A DNA stretch of 64,000 bases from Theropithecus gelada. Taxonomy: Eukaryota > Chordata > Mammalia > Primates > Cercopithecidae. Where the stretch lies: the NCBI RefSeq assembly GCF_003255815.1, contig NC_037681.1:74150386-74214385 (forward strand). Reading direction: 5' to 3'. Within the stretch, counting starts at the first letter, position 1, and each line of letters starts with the position of its first letter. Both the position numbers and the translations under genes were made by a program. The notes under the pieces are model-generated. The model did not search any database. It was not told where the DNA came from and saw nothing but the letters and a program-made list of their open reading frames with translations. This document shows, piece by piece, positions 34,502 through 47,101 of this stretch.

Positions 34502-34720
34502 GATAAGGGAGAGATGACTTCCATTTGGTAGAGTGAGTAAGAAGAGACTTTAAGCAATTGCTGGTATATGAGCTGGGCCTTCAAAGATTGATAAAATGGA
34601 GGTCATGCAGAGATATTGAGACCTTGAACCACAGAGATGGTAGGGTCCTTTCAGAGAGCCTATACCAGCATGAGATCAGCAAAGCTTAAAGGAGCATCAG
34701 AAGAATGCCTACTAAAAGCT
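34502..34720 (-). mobile_element. Possible L2 fragment, minus strand
   Basis: 'atgagctgggccttcaaaga' and 'aatggaggtcatgcagagat' resemble reverse L2. It is weak. Confidence 0.35.
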
Positions 34721-34894
34721 AGTCAAGGATCATAAGTAAGTCGCCAAACTAGTCTGAAAACCACCAGGGAGGAGCCAGTTTGGGAAAAAGTCACACAATG
34801 TATGTACAAGTGATAGCAAGCATCAGTGTCCAATATACCTTCTGAGATACTGGCTGGCAAGGGCTGGTAAAGAAGAAAAGGAGGTGATCAAATA

Positions 34895-35050
34895 TATTCC
34901 AGCAGACTATGATGTGCTCATTTTAAATGATGATATACATATGTATTTATCAACATTGAAAGGGTCCTCGATATATTAAGGGGAAAATAAATAAAGTTAA
35001 AGAATGTTTTATACAAAATATCATCTATGTGTATAGCAAGACGAACCCTA
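34895..35050 (+). mobile_element. Old L1M 3' fragment
   Basis: 'catatgtatttatcaacatt', 'cctcgatatattaagggg' and 'atacaaaatatcatctatgt' fit an L1M 3'UTR. Confidence 0.5.
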
Positions 35051-36314
35051 CTCCACTAACTCATGTGTGCAATAAATACCTCATTTCTTCACAAGTTGTA
35101 TCTAACTTTGAGCCTCCAATTTGGCAGAAAGTTTTATGTCAGCCAATAATAGAATGTCTTTCACATCCCTACAGCTGCATAAGAATTTCAGAACCTTAAA
35201 TGGTACACACAAAACAAAGTACGACCTCTACTCTTCAGCCCATCGTCCTCTCCACCAATCATTGTCCATGCCTGCATCCTCCTTGAAGTTCATCTGTGCC
35301 AAGCATGTAACAGGAAAACCCAAAATAGCAGTAGCTTAAACAACATGGGGATCTAGCTCTGTCATACAAAACAAGTTTGTAGGTGAGCAACCTAGAGCTG
35401 ATATGACGTCTTCTGAAAAGGACCTTCTCTTTCTACCCCACCACCCTAGAACATGGCTTTCACTCTCAAAGTCAGCTCATGGCCCAAGGGAGCTGCTTGA
35501 GCTTCACCATCATATCCTCATTGCAGATCAGAAGGAAGAAGACAGGGAGAAGAAAATTCTTCCTTGAAGTCCCACACAAAATAACCTTTTCTTTATTACA
35601 TGACTGCAAGGGAGTCTGGGAATTATCTTTATCCCAAGTAGGCATGTGTCCATCTAACATGAGGTTCTGTTACTAAGAATAAAGGAGAAATTAGATGTAG
35701 AGGTAAACAAGTAGCTCTCTCTGACACAGATGTATAAGAAGAGAAGAGGAGTGACAGCGGATCCTTGATGGTCATCAACATTTGAGAGATAAGCAATGGA
35801 CAAGGAACCCATGGAGGGACTGAGAAGATACCATTTTAGAAAGACATTTTGGGAGATAAGGTGTGAAGAAGGGCAAGGGGGAAGGTTTTTAAGCTAGGGG
35901 AATGGCTAATAGCATAGGATAAGACCTACGCTAGAAAAAAATGATCATTAGTAATAATTCAATTGCCCAAAGGAAATAGACAATTGGAAAGCAAAACTTC
36001 AGGGACTATTTCTTTTGTTATACTCTGTCCGGGTACTCAGGATCACCCTAAAATCAATAGTTACATACATTCCATCTATGGAATAGATGGCCCAAAGAGG
36101 CTATTCTGCCATGTTAACGTATCAGATGAGGCCTCCATAGCTACTAATGCTTACAGGCCATAGCCACACAATTCTGGTGCATTCTTCATGGCTTTGCCTT
36201 AATTGCTCTTTGAATTCTCGTGGTTTTAGGAGCACAAATACACTGATCTTCATATAAGAGATGATTAGACCAGACTCAGGAAGAAAGTCAAGCACCTATT
36301 CATAGTGCAGCATG
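35051..36314. other. Unique sequence, no gene seen
   Basis: No exon, RNA gene or repeat recognised. Confidence 0.45.
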
Positions 36315-36900
36315 ATAAGAAAAATAACTAACGTTTATTAAACATGTATTACATACCAGGCACTGTGCTAACCTCTCAATGAATATTAGCTCTGTGTGTG
36401 TGCATGTGCACGTGTGCATGTGTGCCTATGTAATTAATGTTTGTATGTAATTAATTTTCAAAATGTTCTATGAGGCATGCTTCCCCAACCTCTTTGATCT
36501 TGGACTTCCCATGCCCCAGAACTGGGAGGGTTCTCTTCCTGGCTTGCAAATGTCTGTCTTCTCGTTATATCCACACGTGGCATTTCTTTGTTGCATGCAC
36601 ACAGGGTGAGATCCTGCGCCTCCAACTTTTTTTATAAGGGAATTCATCCCATAATGAGGGGCCCACTTTTATGGTCTCATGGTCTCATCTAATCCTACTT
36701 GGCCCCCAAAAGTCCCCACTTCCAAATACCATCATACTGGGGATTGAGGCTACAACATATGGATTTTAGAGCAACACAAACATTCATTCTAAAGCAGGCA
36801 GGCATTCTTATCTTCATTTTACAGGTGAGAAATCAGAGGATAAGAGAGGTTAAATGGTTTGCCCAGAAGCAGAGGCCATTGATTCCCATGTCCATTGCTG
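36315..36900 (+). repeat. MIR interrupted by an MLT1 LTR fragment
   Basis: 'taactaacgtttattaaaca' and 'ccaggcactgtgctaacctc' start a MIR that breaks at ~36478 after 'gttctatgaggca'. It resumes at ~36801 with 'ggcattcttatcttcatttt' and 'acaggtgagaaatcagagga'. A TG-rich patch lies at 36393-36430. Confidence 0.7.
36480..36798 (-). repeat. MLT1-type LTR, minus strand
   Basis: 'gcttgcaaatgtctgtcttc', 'tttataagggaattcatccc', 'cttccaaataccatcatact' and 'acaacatatggattttagag' are the reverse of MLT1 landmarks. Confidence 0.75.
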
Positions 36901-37164
36901 CTTCTGCATACACTGCTGCCTCCATAGCAACAATACGTTTTACCAAATTTCTTATTATTTTTAGGTACAACTTCTTCTTCCATGCTCCAGTTTTATCTGT
37001 CACCCTCTGGGCTATGATTAGTTAGAAACCTAATTAGTGAGCTAGTGACAATGAGGGTTTACATAGAGCAGATCCTTATTTTCTTCCCAGTGGAAAGCAA
37101 TTCAGAGGGACTTGAAGGTCAGGGGTTCTCCAAATCCCCTGGATTCTTCAAGACATTGTCATAA

Positions 37165-37420
37165 TATTATCTGGATGATAATAATAATGGCTAAACATTC
37201 ATTGGATACTTATTTTCTACATATTTAACTTGTATTAATTCATTTAATCCCCACCTAATGACCTTGTAAGGTAGATATTATTATCCCTATTTTACAAGTA
37301 AGCAAAAGAGAAAACTGAGGTACAGAAAGGCTAAGGTTGCTTTTGCAAAAACCAGTTAGTGAATGCTAAAATTTAAATTTGAGACCAAGCAGAATGACTC
37401 TGGAGGCTGGATATTAACCA
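37165..37420 (+). repeat. MIR SINE, near complete
   Basis: 'attcattggatacttatttt', 'aaggtagatattattatccc', 'tattttacaagtaagcaaaa' and 'aaactgaggtacagaaagg' in plus-strand order. Confidence 0.75.
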
Positions 37421-38790
37421 CTCTGGTGCAATAATTTCTTTAATTAAGAAGGAAAGGTGGGAGAATGGGTCATTTGAAAGGGCAGCATGTCTGAGCCCAT
37501 CACCCCTCAAGAAATCTCCACTGACGGATCAACTCCCGAAAATTCTTCTCAGGGGTTCTGCTTCTCTGCAAAGGTGAGGGACCATAAGATCTTCACCTTC
37601 CCAAACATATTGTGCAGAAAACCTCCCAGGGCCTTTGACATCCAGGCTCCCAATAATGTAAGTAAATGCAGGTGGCGGGGTCTGACTACCCAGTAACCCA
37701 TGAACCATTAATTGGAGTATTTTCAGCTTCTAGGGAGCAATTCCAACTGCAAGGTTCTCTGTAATAAAGTCCTGACCAATTAGCTGGTATGGGAGAGGGG
37801 GCATATTTGAGAATTCAGTAGGTAAAAATAGCATTAAAATAATTCAAGAAGAAACTTGACTGATGAAGCAGTATGTCTGGACATCTTCAGTCAGTCAGTC
37901 AACAGGCTTAACTGAGGCTCCAGCACTCCTGCCTAGAGGACAGGTGTTAGTACTGAGAAGGGATATAAAAGGAATAAAAGATACACATGGTCTCCTCCCT
38001 CCATGAACTAATGATCCACAGTAAACCTCAACGGTCCAGGGTAGTTGGCAGGAAAGATGTTCTGGTCAATAAAATATGCTAGTTAGTTGGGCATTGCCAC
38101 ACAGATCATTCAAGGACTGTTAATTTCCTAGAATTAGAATAAAACAAAATAGATGACATATTTTTTAAAAAATCAAAAAGTGAATAAAAACATCAAGAAA
38201 CTTGTGATCTTCTCTGGTATCTGTATGCCCAGCCTTCCTTTTCAAATGTTCTCCCTTAATCCCCTTCAACAAATCCCTTACCATCTCTTACTGATGAGCA
38301 AGAGCCTCATCTTCTCTCCATGTCCAAGCCTGCCAAACCTCCTGACAGGAGAGACTCTGCAGGTACTGAAATGTTAATACAGACAATGTGTTTTTACATT
38401 TAATGATGTTCAGACCCTTGAATGAAAGATATGCATTTCCATGGTGAATTTTGGTCATTTGTTAATTAAATAGGGAAGGTTTGGGAGAGCAGGCAATACT
38501 AAGTTTTTCTTCATATATCTCAACATTGTTTAAAATGTTAAAAGGTTAACCAAAAAAAAAATACATTTTAACATGAGTAGGAAGATTAGATCAAATAAAA
38601 TATACAGATAATCAAAAACAAATACTTGTCCATTTTAGTTTCAACTTCCTCAATATTTAACTGCAAATAATGGAGCTAGCCTGGGTAGAGATCATTCCCA
38701 TTTTTATAACTCCAATGTCTAGCACAACACTTATAAACATTTGAGAAATGTTTGTTAAGCTGAACCAAAGACAATAATTGGACAACTTAT
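37421..38790. other. Unique sequence, short L2 end
   Basis: 38690-38765 ('aatgtctagcacaacactta', 'gaaatgtttgttaagctgaa') resembles an L2 3' terminus. 37487-37696 is an open frame with splice-donor-like words ('aaaggtgagg', 'aatgtaagta') but no acceptor or family match, so I do not call an exon. Confidence 0.4.
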
Positions 38791-41700
38791 TCTACTTCTT
38801 AAATAACTTTGTTTTTAATTTAATGGAAGCAGACTTCTTAATGAGAACTGAAGGGCTCAGAAGCAAAGTAGCAGTAAAAAAAGAAAATAAAAATCTTCAA
38901 GGAATCTAAATAATCCCCAAATTTGGCAATCAGTCCCTGAGAAGTAGAGAATTAACTATCATTCTTTTAACTATAATTACAGCCTTATTAAAACCAATAA
39001 TCACTATTGAGCAAGAACATATGGAATATTATTTGAACTTGCCTTTTCATGAAGTCTCAACACATTGATTCCATATAGCAGAAGATGTTATTGGTGTTGA
39101 TGGTATTAAAAATAAGTAAAACTGAAATATTACAATCTTTTTTAGATGAAAATATATGCAAATTAAGGAGGAGAAAGGGCAGAAAAAAATAACTTCGAAA
39201 TATGTAAAGTGCTCTCGACCTAAGAAAATATTTAGATCAAATAACCTTTTCATTTTCAGCAAAAGATGGCAGATTGGACACATGCATTTAATTTTCCTCT
39301 TTCCCTTAAGCTCTATAAAATTACAATAAAGGACAATTTCAAGTTGTACACTCAAAACAACAATGGGAAAGAAGAGAATGCTTTTATAAATTGGAAGTCA
39401 GAAAATCAAGTTAGTTAGTTATCCAGTTGACTAGGTCCTAAGTAACCTGAATCTAAGTCAGTAAGAAAAGAACAAAACAAATCAATTTATACCACAAACT
39501 CCCAAAAGGCTCAGACAGTAGTAGTGCCATGTATCTTTGGATATAAGGGTGAAAGTGAGGATAAAAATAGGATGCCTGGATGAAAAACTGTTTCAGAGAA
39601 AATAACATGACACCCAGAATTTCTTTCCTTCACTCTATACAACTGGGTGATTGCCCTTCACCAGCTCTGGTAGAAAACTAAAGTTTTATTCTCTTGAGAA
39701 TGTAAAATAGAGGACTTCTGAACCAGGAGACACCATGCTCGCTAAGTGAAAGGGCACTGTACTAAAATAAGGGAAATTAGGTGAATATATACATACCAAT
39801 GTTAAGGCCCTCAGACTTTTCCCTCTGCTTGGTTGCCAGAATGCTCGCAGCCAGATACATACACAAATATAAACACAGACACAGAGGACATAGGAAGATC
39901 TTTCTTCAGAAATCTGACTAGTCCAAGAGAACAGACCTAATAAAACTGATAACTGATATCAGAGGCTTCCCAAGTTAAGATCTGGGAGCCCAGCCAGATC
40001 TCCCTATACTGAAGGCTGGAGCAGACAAGCTTCATCTCTTCACAGTTTCCAGTCTTCTCTACAGCCTCACACTTAAATATAAGCAGTCAAGAATTAACAC
40101 ATATTTGAGGAATGCTCTGTATGGAAGACAAGAGACTATAATAAACAAAAAAGCAGATTGTGAGCTATGAAGAAGAAAACTTCAAAAAAAAGTTGCAATT
40201 AACCATTAGAGAGATAAGAGAATATGTTGCCTCCGTAAAACAAGAAAGGTATTATTCCATTTTTTAAAGAAGCATTCAAAAACAAAAGAATAGCTCTTAG
40301 AAATTAAAAGTATGACAACAAAAATGAAAAATTCACAGACAGGATGGAAAGTAATTTTGAGGCAATGTTACAAAAGAGAGAAATACAACAGAGATGGAAA
40401 ATAGGAAGAAAAATAGATAAAAATTTGTGTATCGATCCAGGATTTTTAGCTTTCAAATAATAAGAATTCCAGAAAGAAAGGAGAGAGAAACAGAGGAGAG
40501 AAAATCAAAAATATAATTCAAGAAAATCCCTCATGACTAAAAGACATAATTTTCTAGATTGAAAGTATCCAGTACAAGGGATAAAAATTAGCACACATCC
40601 AGACATATATCATCATGAAAATTTTGGAAAACAAAGAGAAAATACTACAAGTCTTCAGAGAAGGGATAAGAAACAATTTTCATACACAAGATCAAAAATC
40701 AGGCTGGGCACACCTGTAATCCTAGCACTTTGGAAGGCTGAGGCAGGCAGAATGCCAGAGCTCAGGAGTTCGAGACCAGCCTGGGCAACATGGTGAAACC
40801 CCCATCTCTACTACCAAAAATTAGCCAGACATGGTGGCACGTGCCTGTAGTCCCAGCTACTCAAGAGGCTGAAGCATGAGAATCACTTGAACCCAGGAGG
40901 TGGAGGTTGCAGTGATCTAAGATCCTGCCACTGCACTCCAGTCTGGGCAACAAAGCAAGACTCTGTCTAATAAATAAACTAATTAATTAATTAATTAATT
41001 AAATCAGTATGGCAGTGACTTCTTAATATCATCTCCTACATATAAAAGATAATGAAGGAATACCATTAAAATATTGACGGAAAAAATTTTCCAACCTAAA
41101 ATTCTATACCCAGCCAAATTACCAATTCAGTGTGAAGACAGAATAAAGGCATGTTCAGATATTCAACATTTCAAAATTTTGTATTCTCGCATATCTTTTC
41201 TCAGGAATGTACTGGAATATGAAATGAAATGAAAATGAAAGAGAAAAATAAGAATGAATGATAAACATAATCAAAGGAAAAGGAAAGCCAGAGAATAGTG
41301 AAAGTGACAGGGAGCCTCAGCATGATGGTGAAGGGAAATGCAGCATAACAGCTGTACCTCAGGTCTAAAGGGCAAGCAGTACAGATCAGTGCAGACCCAA
41401 AATTCTAGGGGAGATTTTTTTCAAAAAAACAAAATTGGGATGGCCTAATATGTTTAAATGTATTGAAATAAGCTATGCACAACTAAGGAGGGTTTGGGGT
41501 TGAATTAGCAATTAATACATAGAAAAATAAGCAAATATATAAATTTTAAAAATATTATTAACTTTGAGAAAAACAAAATATTATAGAGGAAGCAAAATTA
41601 ATAATAGTATACTACCTGGCTCACTGAATTTACATTAACATAGGTTTAAGACTGTAAACACAGCAAGAGGAGAGAAGTTTCTACATATCTTACATGTAGA

Positions 41701-41800
41701 AATAGTCATTACTTCCAGCATACGTGGTAGTTTAAATCCTTGTCTTACATAAAAGTAAGTAGCTAACATCGAAAACTAAAAATTCAAGAAGTCATAGTAC
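38791..41800 (+). mobile_element. Old L1M element, 5'/ORF1-side region, split by an Alu
   Basis: The clear part is 40440-41400: 'ataataagaattccagaaag', 'ctaaaattctatacccagc' and 'agacagaataaaggcatgtt' are typical of the 5' region of old (L1M) LINE-1s. From there back to ~39350 the base composition and phrases fit, but the edges are uncertain. No open frame survives. Confidence 0.5.
40703..41004 (+). mobile_element. AluS/J, plus strand, with (AATT)n tail
   Basis: Full Alu lacking about 10 bases near its start ('ggctgggcacacctgtaatc'). The 3' tail has become a perfect (AATT)n microsatellite at about 40979-41001. Confidence 0.85.
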
Positions 41801-42024
41801 CAACATTTTATTTAGAAACATGGAGGTGAAAAACAGTTGCCTCCTGGGAATGCAAAATGTCAGGCTGTAAAGATGACCGGTCAGCTGCTTCTCATTACAA
41901 GCTATGTAACACTCTGACTCTTTAAACCATGTATATATATTCCTTTGATAAAACTTTAAACTTCACAAAAAAAGAATTTCCTGACTCTAAAAACTGCAGA
42001 TTTAGAATGTTGTCACCTAACAAA

Positions 42025-42245
42025 AATAACTGACAATTAGTTCGAATGAGCTACAAACTCTTCTGGTTTACATGCATTCACTTATTTCATGCAAAGCAAC
42101 CCTATGAAGTCGATACTTTTATCTCTTACCATTTTTAATCTTTTCCTCAGAAATTGAGGCTTAGAGAAACTATCAATGTTCACTTAGTGAATAATAAAGC
42201 CAGGATTTCATAGAGTAGGGAGCCCCAGAACCTACTCTTTCAAGT
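42025..42245 (+). repeat. MIR SINE
   Basis: 'catgcattcacttatttcat', 'aaccctatgaagtcgatact' and 'agaaattgaggcttagagaa' in MIR order. Confidence 0.7.
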
Positions 42246-42289
42246 ATTGTGTCTAGAGAATTTTAAGAAAATCTTTTCCCCTCCATAGG

Positions 42290-42620
42290 ATGATGCTCAT
42301 GAGAGTCCTCCTGTCTGGAACACTCTCCTCCATTCCACCTCATCAGATTAATTTCCATTCATCCTTCCATGAAGTCTTTCCTAACCTACAAGTCTAGGTT
42401 TGTCTTCTTTGTTGCATGTGCTTACAAAACTTGGTGCCCTCCTTCAGAGCATTTCATTATTACCATAGTCATATACTTCATATCTGTGATTAGTTGTTTA
42501 GTATATATTATCTCCCCAACTAGAATTAGTGTTCCAGGAGGACAGGAATCACATCTGATTTCACTCAACACTATTGCCCTAACACCTACAAGAATAGATA
42601 ATTGAATGAATAAACAAATT
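42290..42620 (+). mobile_element. L2 LINE 3' end
   Basis: 'ctgtctggaacactctcctc', 'ttccatgaagtctttcctaa', 'aggaggacaggaatcacatc' and 'aattgaatgaataaacaaat' match the L2 terminus. Confidence 0.75.
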
Positions 42621-43098
42621 CATGAACAGACAATCTAAGTTCCTGATACAAGGTTTAATATATTCTCTCAGGGCAACCAGACTACCCTTTGTGGTTCTTG
42701 TCATCCCTAAGAATCTAAGCTTCCAACTTCCCCAGGGACACCAGATGACTCAAATCTTGGTAATACCAGCCAACACACTCTTTCAAAGAGAAAGATTCCC
42801 CTGCCTGAACAAATGACAAAAATGGCTTATTTGATTGTTTCTTTGTTTTGTTTTCTAAGGAGGATGGGTCGTTAAGGTCTATCACGAGTAGTGAAAGAGG
42901 TATTTGTATTCACTGAGCCAGGATTTTCTTTCACCTTCCCATCATTCTAGATATCTGCCTCTGAGAAAAGGGAGATACTAACTACTGAAAGAATACGAAG
43001 GGACAGAAGTCAGCATTCTGAACTCAAGTCCTCTCTCAGAAGGTGGGAAATGATGAAGGACTGAATCACTTTTCAGCTGGATGCTTTGTTATCATGTG
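42621..43098. other. Unique sequence, no gene seen
   Basis: No recognised feature. Confidence 0.45.
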
Positions 43099-43514
43099 TA
43101 GTTGACCCTTGAACAACAGGTTTGAACTGCACAGGACCACTTAGACACAGATTTTTTCAATAAATATTGAAAATTTTTTGGAGATTTACCACCATTTGAG
43201 AAAACTTGCAGATGAATCTTGTAGCCTAGAAATATTTAAAAATTTTGAGAAACAGTTAGGTATGTCATAATTCATAAAATATATGTAGATATTAGTCTAT
43301 CATTTACTACCATAAATATACACAAATCTATTATAAAAAAGTTAAAATTTATCAAAACATATGCACATAAACACTTCAGACCATACATGGTGCCATTTTC
43401 AGTCAAGAGAAATGTAAACAAACATACAGGTGTAGTATTAAATCATAACCACATGAATGTAACTGTAGTACAATTCATATTGTTGCAATTATTTCCTAGC
43501 CACCTTCTCTTGCT

Positions 43515-43807
43515 TTTTTTTTTTTTTTTTTGAGATGGAGTCTTGCCCTGTCACCCAGGCTGGAGTGCAGTGGCGTGATCTTGGCTCACTGCAACCTCCG
43601 TCCTGGGTTCAAGTGATTCTCCTGCCCCAGCCTCCCGAGTAGCTGGGATTGCAGGCACACACTGCCATGCCCAGTTAATTTTTGTATCTTTAGTAGAGAC
43701 AGGGTTTTACCATGTTGGCCAGGCTGGTCTCGAACTCCTAACCTCATGATCCACCCGCCTCGGCCTCCCAAAGTGCTGGGATTACAGGTGTGAGCCACAG
43801 CGCCTGG
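43515..43807 (-). mobile_element. AluS inside Tigger1, minus strand
   Basis: T17 head and full reverse Alu. 12-bp perfect target duplication 'ccttctcttgct' at 43503-43514 and 43808-43819. Confidence 0.92.
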
Positions 43808-44423
43808 CCTTCTCTTGCTATTGCAGTGAACTAGTGCCACTAGTAATGCTGGAAGTGCTCCCAAGAAGCAAAGTCATGACATTATGAGAAAAAGTTAAAT
43901 TGCTTGATATTTTTCATAGATTGAGGTCTATAGCTGTGGTTGCTCACAAACTGGAGATAAATGAATCCAGTATAATGACTGATGTAAAAAACAAAAAGGA
44001 AATTTGTGACACCTTCACTGCAGCTATACCAGTATGCACAAAAACCTTGTACTTTTTGCAAAACACATTTTCATCTCATATTAAAAATTCAGCTTTTATG
44101 TGGTTGCAGGATTGCTATAAGAAAGGCACACCTATGGTCTCTAATATGATTTGAGAAAAAAATGAAGTCATTATATTACAAATTAAAGCAAAAGGAAGAT
44201 GAAGGATCTAAAGTTGGAGAATTTAATGTCAGCAAAGGATGGTTTGATAATTTTTGAAAGAGGTTTGGCTTTAAAAATGTCAAAATAACAGGAGAAGCAG
44301 ATTCTGCTAGCCAAGAGTCAGCAGACAAGTTCCCAGATGCCATAAAGAAAATCATTGAGGAGAAAGGATATTTGCCTGATCTGGTTTTTAATGCAGACAA
44401 AAGTGTTCTACTCTGGAAAAAAG

Positions 44424-44452
44424 AGAGAGAGAGATAGAGAGAGAGAAGCAAA
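44424..44452. repeat. (AG)n microsatellite within Tigger1
   Basis: 'agagagagagatagagagag' interrupts the transposase frame. Confidence 0.85.
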
Positions 44453-44884
44453 CACCAGGATCAAAGGCAGGAAGAGATTGGCTAACTCTACAGTTTATGT
44501 GCAAATGCAGTTGGGTTTATAACAGGACTTCCCTTATCTATAAAGCTGCTAACCCCTGAGACTTGAAAGGAAAAGATAAACACCAGCTTCTAATCTTTTG
44601 GTTGTACAAAAAGAAGGCCTATACAGTGAGAACCCTTTCTCTGGATAGGTTCCATCAATGCTTTGTTCCTGAAGTCAGGAAGTACCTTGCCAGTAAGAGA
44701 CTGTTTTTTAACCTTCTTTTGATATTGGACAATGCCCCCAGCTACCCAGAACCCCATGAGTTTAACACTGAAAAAATGTGGTATACTTGCCCCTAAACAC
44801 ATCTCTAATTCAGGTCAAGGGCTCATAAGGACTTTAAGGCTCATTACACACAGTACTCCACGAAAATGATTCTTTTTTTTCTTT

Positions 44885-46103
44885 AAAAATTTTTTTTTTT
44901 TTTTACTATACTTTAAGTTCTGGGATACATGTGCAGAATGTCCGGTTTTGTTACATAGGTATACATGTGCCATGGTGGTCTGCTGCACCCATCAACCCAT
45001 CATCTACATTAGATATTTCTCCTAATGCTATCCCTCCCCTTGCCCCTGACCCCATGACAGGCCCCAGTGTGTGATGATCCCCTCCCTGTGCCCATATGTT
45101 CTCATTGTTCAACTCCCACTTATGAGTGAGAACATACGGTGTTTTAGTTTTTGTTCCTGTGTTAGTTTGCTGAGAATGATTGTTTCCAGTTTCATCCACA
45201 TCCCTGCAAAGGACATGAAATCATTTTTTTATGGCTGCATAGTATTCCATGGTGTATGTGTGCCACATTTTCTTTATCCAGTTGATCACTGATGGGTATT
45301 TTTGGCTCGGTTCCAAGTCTTTGCTATTGTGAAAGGTGCTTCAATAAACATACGTGTGCTTGTGTCCTTATAGTAGAATGATTTACAATCCTTTGGGTAT
45401 ATACCCAGTAATGGGATTGCTGGGTCAAATGGTATTTCTGGTTCTAGATCCTTAAGGAACGGCCACACTGTCTTCCACAATGGTTGAACTAATTTACACT
45501 ACCATCAACAGTGTAAAAGCGTTCCTATTTCTCCACATCCTCTCCAGTATCTGTTGTTTCCCGACTTTTTAATGATTGTCATTCTAACTGGCGTGAGATA
45601 GTATCTCATGGTGGTTTTGATTTGCATTTCTCTGATGACCAGTGATGATGAGCATTTTTTCATGTGTCTGTTGGCTGCATAGATGTCCGTGTCTGTTCAT
45701 ATCCTGTGCCCACTTTTTGATGGGGTTGTTTTCTCTTGTAAAAAATTTGTTTAAGTTCCTTGTAGATTCTGGATAGTAGCCTTTTGTCAGATGGATAGAT
45801 TGCAAAAATTTTCTCCCATTCTGTAGGTTGCCTGTTCACTCTGATGATAGTTTCTTTTGCTGTGCAGAAGCTCTTTAATTTAGTTAGATCCCATTTGTCA
45901 ATTTTGGCTTTTGTTGCCATTGCTTTTGATGTTTCAGTCATGAAGTCTTGGCCCATGCCTATGTCCTGAATGATATTGCCTAGGTTTTCTTCTAGTGTTT
46001 TTATAGTTTTACGTCTTACGTTTAAATCTTTAATCCACCTTGAGTTAATTTTTTTATAAGGTGAAAGGAAGGGGTCCAGTTTCAGTTTTCTGCATATGGA
46101 AAA
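44885..46103 (-). mobile_element. 5'-truncated L1 (L1PA/PB-like) inside Tigger1
   Basis: Reverse L1 3' end: poly-T head, 'ctttaagttctgggatacat', 'catccctgcaaaggacatga', 'gggtatatacccagtaatgg', 'gggtccagtttcagttttc'. It covers the 3'UTR and the C-terminal part of ORF2 (reverse-transcriptase protein). The longest open piece is at 45660-46163 on the minus strand and includes non-L1 flank. Truncated near 46103 and inactive. Confidence 0.9.
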
Positions 46104-47101
46104 GAAATCTGAAAGAGAGAACACCATAAAAATCTGGAAGGGTTCCAGGATTTTTGATGCCATTGTTGTTTCAGAAAAAAAAAAAAAAGTTAAATCCTTC
46201 AGCTCAAAACCATAAATTTCTGCTGGACAAAACTATATACAGATATTGTTCATTACTTCACAGGCTTTCTGACAGTGCCTATGAAGAAAATAACAAAAGA
46301 GATTGTGGATATGGCAAAAAAGTGGGGCAAAAAGGGTTTCAAGATATGGATGTTGGAGAAATTCAAGAGCAAATAGACACTACACAAGAGAAATTAACAG
46401 AACAGGACTTAATGGAGATGAGCGTTTCTGAATCAGTGCCAGACAACGAGGAAAAAGACATAAAAGCAGTGCCAGGAAAGAAGATGACATCAGAAAACCT
46501 GACAGAAGGGTTCTGATTATTCAAGACTGATTTTAACTTCTTGTACAACATGGACCTTTCTATGATACAGGCACTAAAACTAAAGCAAATGATTGAAGAA
46601 GGATTAATACCTTATAGAAATGAAAAAGCAAAAAGTCAGACAGAAATTAAGATGTATTTCCACAAAGTTACACAGAGTGTGCCTGCCTCTCCTGCTTCCC
46701 CTTCTACCTCCTCCACTGGTTTTGCCTCTGCTACACCTGAAACAGCAAGACCAATGCTCCTCTTCGTCATCCTCTTCAGCCTACTCAATGTGAAGATGAC
46801 AAAAATGAAGACCTTTATTATGATCCACTTCCAGTTAATGAATAGTAAATATATTATCTTTCTTATAATTTTCTTAATAACATTTTCATTTATCTAGCAC
46901 ACTTTATTGTAATAATACAGCATATAATACATATAACATACAAAATAGATAACGTAATCAACTATATGTTATTGGTAAGGCTTCTGGTCAACAGTGCTTA
47001 TTAGTAAAGTTTGGGGGAGCATCAAAAGTTATACACAGATTTTCAACTGTGCAGGGGGTCAATGTCCCTAACCCCTGTATTGTTCCAGGGGCAACTCTAT
47101 A

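Larger units (their letters stand above)
43099..47101 (+). mobile_element. Tigger1 (pogo-type) DNA transposon, nearly full length
   Basis: Left end 'gttgacccttgaacaacagg' and right end 'ggggtcaatgtccctaaccc' to 'ccaggggcaactcta' are Tigger terminal inverted repeats, bounded by TA. Removing the Alu and L1 inside leaves about 2.4-2.5 kb, the length of Tigger1. Transposase remnants (pogo-family DDE; cut-and-paste at TA) survive in plus orientation. 43900-44154 is the N-terminal DNA-binding side. 44563-44796 holds the 'LLILDNAPSYPE' acidic-residue motif of the catalytic core. 46154-46516 is the C-terminal part with 'TEQDLMEM'. They lie in separate frames with stops between, so the element is dead. 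Confidence 0.9.

Noticed and set aside
37487..37696. Open frame with two splice-donor-like sites
   Set aside because: No acceptor, no recognisable protein, and no second exon. Donor-like words are common by chance.
45660..46163. 167-codon open frame on the minus strand
   Set aside because: It is the C-terminal part of L1 ORF2 in a truncated L1, starting in flanking Tigger sequence. Not a host gene.
46154..46516. 120-codon open frame, acidic protein
   Set aside because: It is the C-terminal remnant of Tigger1 transposase, cut off from the rest by stops and an L1.
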